Origin: an uncultured Cryptobacterium sp.
GTDB lineage: Bacteria > Actinomycetota > Coriobacteriia > Coriobacteriales > Eggerthellaceae
Length of the DNA: 7,045 nucleotides
Direction of reading: 5' to 3'
Assembly: GCA_900554685.1 (NCBI GenBank)
Contig: USIG01000092.1
Location: 1 to 7,045, forward strand
Numbering within the stretch: position 1 is the stretch's first letter; every line of letters begins with the position of its first letter. Both the position numbers and the translations under genes were made by a program. The notes under the pieces were generated by a model. It worked only from the letters and a program-made list of their open reading frames with translations, had not been told where the DNA came from and made no database searches. Of this stretch, positions 5,998 to 7,045 are shown in pieces.

Positions 5998-6870
5998 ATG
6001 AGTGACATTAAAACCATCTGGATAACAGGCGCAAAGGGCTTCATTGGTGGCGAACTAATTCGTCGTCTTCAAAACCTGGGAACCTATCGTGTTGTAGGTA
6101 CTGACACTGAGCTGAGCGTAACTGATGCGGACCGTCTCCAAGCTTTTGCAGTCGAGCTCCAGCCTGATGTTATTATCAACTCTGCTGGCATTTCTCGTAG
6201 TGCCACAGGCATCAGCAACCGTATTAAGGCCTACGAAACCAACGCTATTGGAGCTATGAACGTCGCAATTGCCGCCAATACCGTAGGTGCACATATGGTT
6301 CAGATTTCTACCGACGATGTGTATCCTCAGCGCATGGCAGAACCTGCAAACGAGTTCGATACTCCCCACCCAGAAACCCCCTACGGCAAATCAAAGCGAG
6401 CTGGAGAAGTAATGGTGCGAGACGCAGCGCCAGACAACAGTCTTATCATTCGTTCTTCGTGGGTATACAGCATTTATGGCGGTATCGTAAAAGAAGCAGC
6501 TGAATGCTTTAAGGCTGGAAAACCTTTCGAGGCACGCACCGACCAGTACGCCTCCCCTACTTCAATTGCCACCTATACAAACTTCATCATTAAGGCAATT
6601 GAAAAACGAGCAACTGGCGTGTTGCATGTAACGAGCCGCGGTGTTACCAACCGCTACGACTTTCTTTCTAAAGTTCTTACCACCTGCGGATATGAACCCC
6701 ATAAGCTCCTGATCCCTAAAACCGATTTAGTAACGTCTGAACAGGTATTGCTTGAAAGTCTCATGTTGGAAATGTTCGGAGCCGAACTTCCTACTTGGGA
6801 AGAAGATGTCGAACAGTATTTCTCTGAACCTAAGGTAAGGGAAAAGATAACAAACAACCCCCTTAACTAA
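5998..6870 (+). CDS. RmlD-like extended SDR (NAD(P)-dependent sugar reductase/epimerase type)
   Basis: This 290-residue cytoplasmic Rossmann-fold enzyme resembles RmlD (dTDP-4-dehydrorhamnose reductase) and related extended short-chain dehydrogenases. The frame opens upstream at TTG 5953, but ATG 5998 is chosen because TAAGGA (5985-5990) lies seven bases before it and the fold starts right after it. The dinucleotide motif TGxxGxxG is TGAKGFIG (10-17). QPDVIINSAG (55-64) is the RmlD-type strand. ISTDDVY (103-109) supplies the catalytic Thr105, and YGKSK supplies Tyr129 and Lys133, positions close to those recalled for Salmonella RmlD. RSSWVYS (152-158) and DQYASPTS (182-189) match RmlD's R..W.y and DQ.GsPT motifs. 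The family's STDYVFDG is altered to STDDVYPQ. No rmlA, rmlB or rmlC is nearby, so the rhamnose role is unproven. The gene follows the permease by 75 bases and is probably in the same operon. The exact substrate is unknown. Confidence 0.85.
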   Translation: MSDIKTIWITGAKGFIGGELIRRLQNLGTYRVVGTDTELSVTDADRLQAFAVELQPDVIINSAGISRSATGISNRIKAYETNAIGAMNVAIAANTVGAHMVQISTDDVYPQRMAEPANEFDTPHPETPYGKSKRAGEVMVRDAAPDNSLIIRSSWVYSIYGGIVKEAAECFKAGKPFEARTDQYASPTSIATYTNFIIKAIEKRATGVLHVTSRGVTNRYDFLSKVLTTCGYEPHKLLIPKTDLVTSEQVLLESLMLEMFGAELPTWEEDVEQYFSEPKVREKITNNPLN

Positions 6871-6936
6871 GGATTTCTCGAATACTCTTTTGATAAGATT
6901 CATTCTTATACGAATCTGGTTTTACGAAGGTTAATA

Positions 6937-6980
6937 AAAAGAGGTATCGGCAGATGGCGCCGATACCTCTTTTACTTTTA
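6937..6980. terminator. Strong bidirectional terminator after the SDR gene
   Basis: A perfect 15-bp stem pairs 6937-6951 (AAAAGAGGTATCGGC) with 6959-6973 (GCCGATACCTCTTTT) around a 7-base loop. On the plus strand TTTT-AC-TTTT follows. On the minus strand the sequence continues as TTTTTATTAA. It therefore can end both the TRAP-SDR transcript and a convergent transcript entering from the right. Confidence 0.9.
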
Positions 6981-7014
6981 GGCTCTGTTTTGGGTTATAG
7001 GAAAAAATGTGTTG

Positions 7015-7045
7015 CTAGCGCTTAGTCCCAATCATGTCTGAATGA
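7015..7045 (-). CDS. Probable 3' end of a convergent gene (partial, frame unclear)
   Basis: The bidirectional terminator at 6937-6973 implies a minus-strand gene ending to its right. Two minus-strand frames are open at the window edge. One ends in HSDMIGTKR with the stop at 7015-7017, and the other in SFRHDWD with the stop at 7022-7024. The third frame is closed by a TGA. Fewer than eleven codons are visible, so neither the family nor the correct frame can be decided, and the inference rests mainly on the terminator. Confidence 0.3.
   Translation of the reverse strand, partial: HSDMIGTKR

Noticed and set aside
1..7045. CRISPR array, insertion sequence, integrase, tRNA or rRNA
   Set aside because: No regularly spaced repeats, terminal inverted repeats, transposase motifs or tRNA cloverleaf segments were seen. 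Gene order and base composition look uniform along the window.

Overview
The window looks like an ordinary chromosomal stretch of a low-to-moderate GC bacterium. Purine-rich ribosome binding sites (AAAGGA, AAGGAG, TAAGGA) precede every full-length gene, and two genes start with GTG. The substrate receptor of the transporter carries a lipobox, so it is a lipoprotein rather than a free periplasmic protein. That favours a Gram-positive-type envelope. A low-GC actinobacterium (Coriobacteriia) or a Firmicute would fit, but I cannot fix the taxon from this sequence.

Layout. Positions 1-98 hold the tail of an unrecognised gene, closed by a strong rho-independent terminator (151-182). A two-gene plus-strand unit of unknown function follows: a 222-residue soluble protein with a short coiled coil (424-1092) and a 77-residue protein with two predicted membrane segments (1156-1389). 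It ends at a hairpin terminator (1505-1542) next to the 3' end of a minus-strand LysR-type regulator gene (1534-2475).

The main content is a transport locus. The LysR gene is divergent from a TAXI-type TRAP lipoprotein (2644-3639). This is followed by a fused DctQ-DctM TRAP permease (start reassigned to GTG 3799, end 5922) and an RmlD-like extended SDR (start reassigned to ATG 5998, end 6870). The 168-base divergent intergenic region carries a perfect TTTGTA-N4-TACAAA palindrome and further TTTGT motifs, placed as a LysR operator would be. The receptor-permease gap (3640-3798) holds two consecutive hairpins, and the permease-SDR gap (5923-5997) holds one. None is a clear full terminator, so the three genes are probably one transcript with hairpins tuning the ratio of receptor to permease. 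A 15-bp bidirectional terminator (6937-6973) closes the unit, and a convergent minus-strand gene probably begins its 3' end at the window's right edge.

Working model (inference): the LysR protein senses a small organic acid or a product of it and switches on its uptake. The lipoprotein captures the substrate outside the membrane and the permease imports it with a sodium or proton gradient. The SDR may act on the imported compound or may be an unrelated co-transcribed enzyme. No mobile element, CRISPR array, tRNA or rRNA was seen. The least explained parts are the 424-1389 gene pair and the link between the SDR and the transporter.
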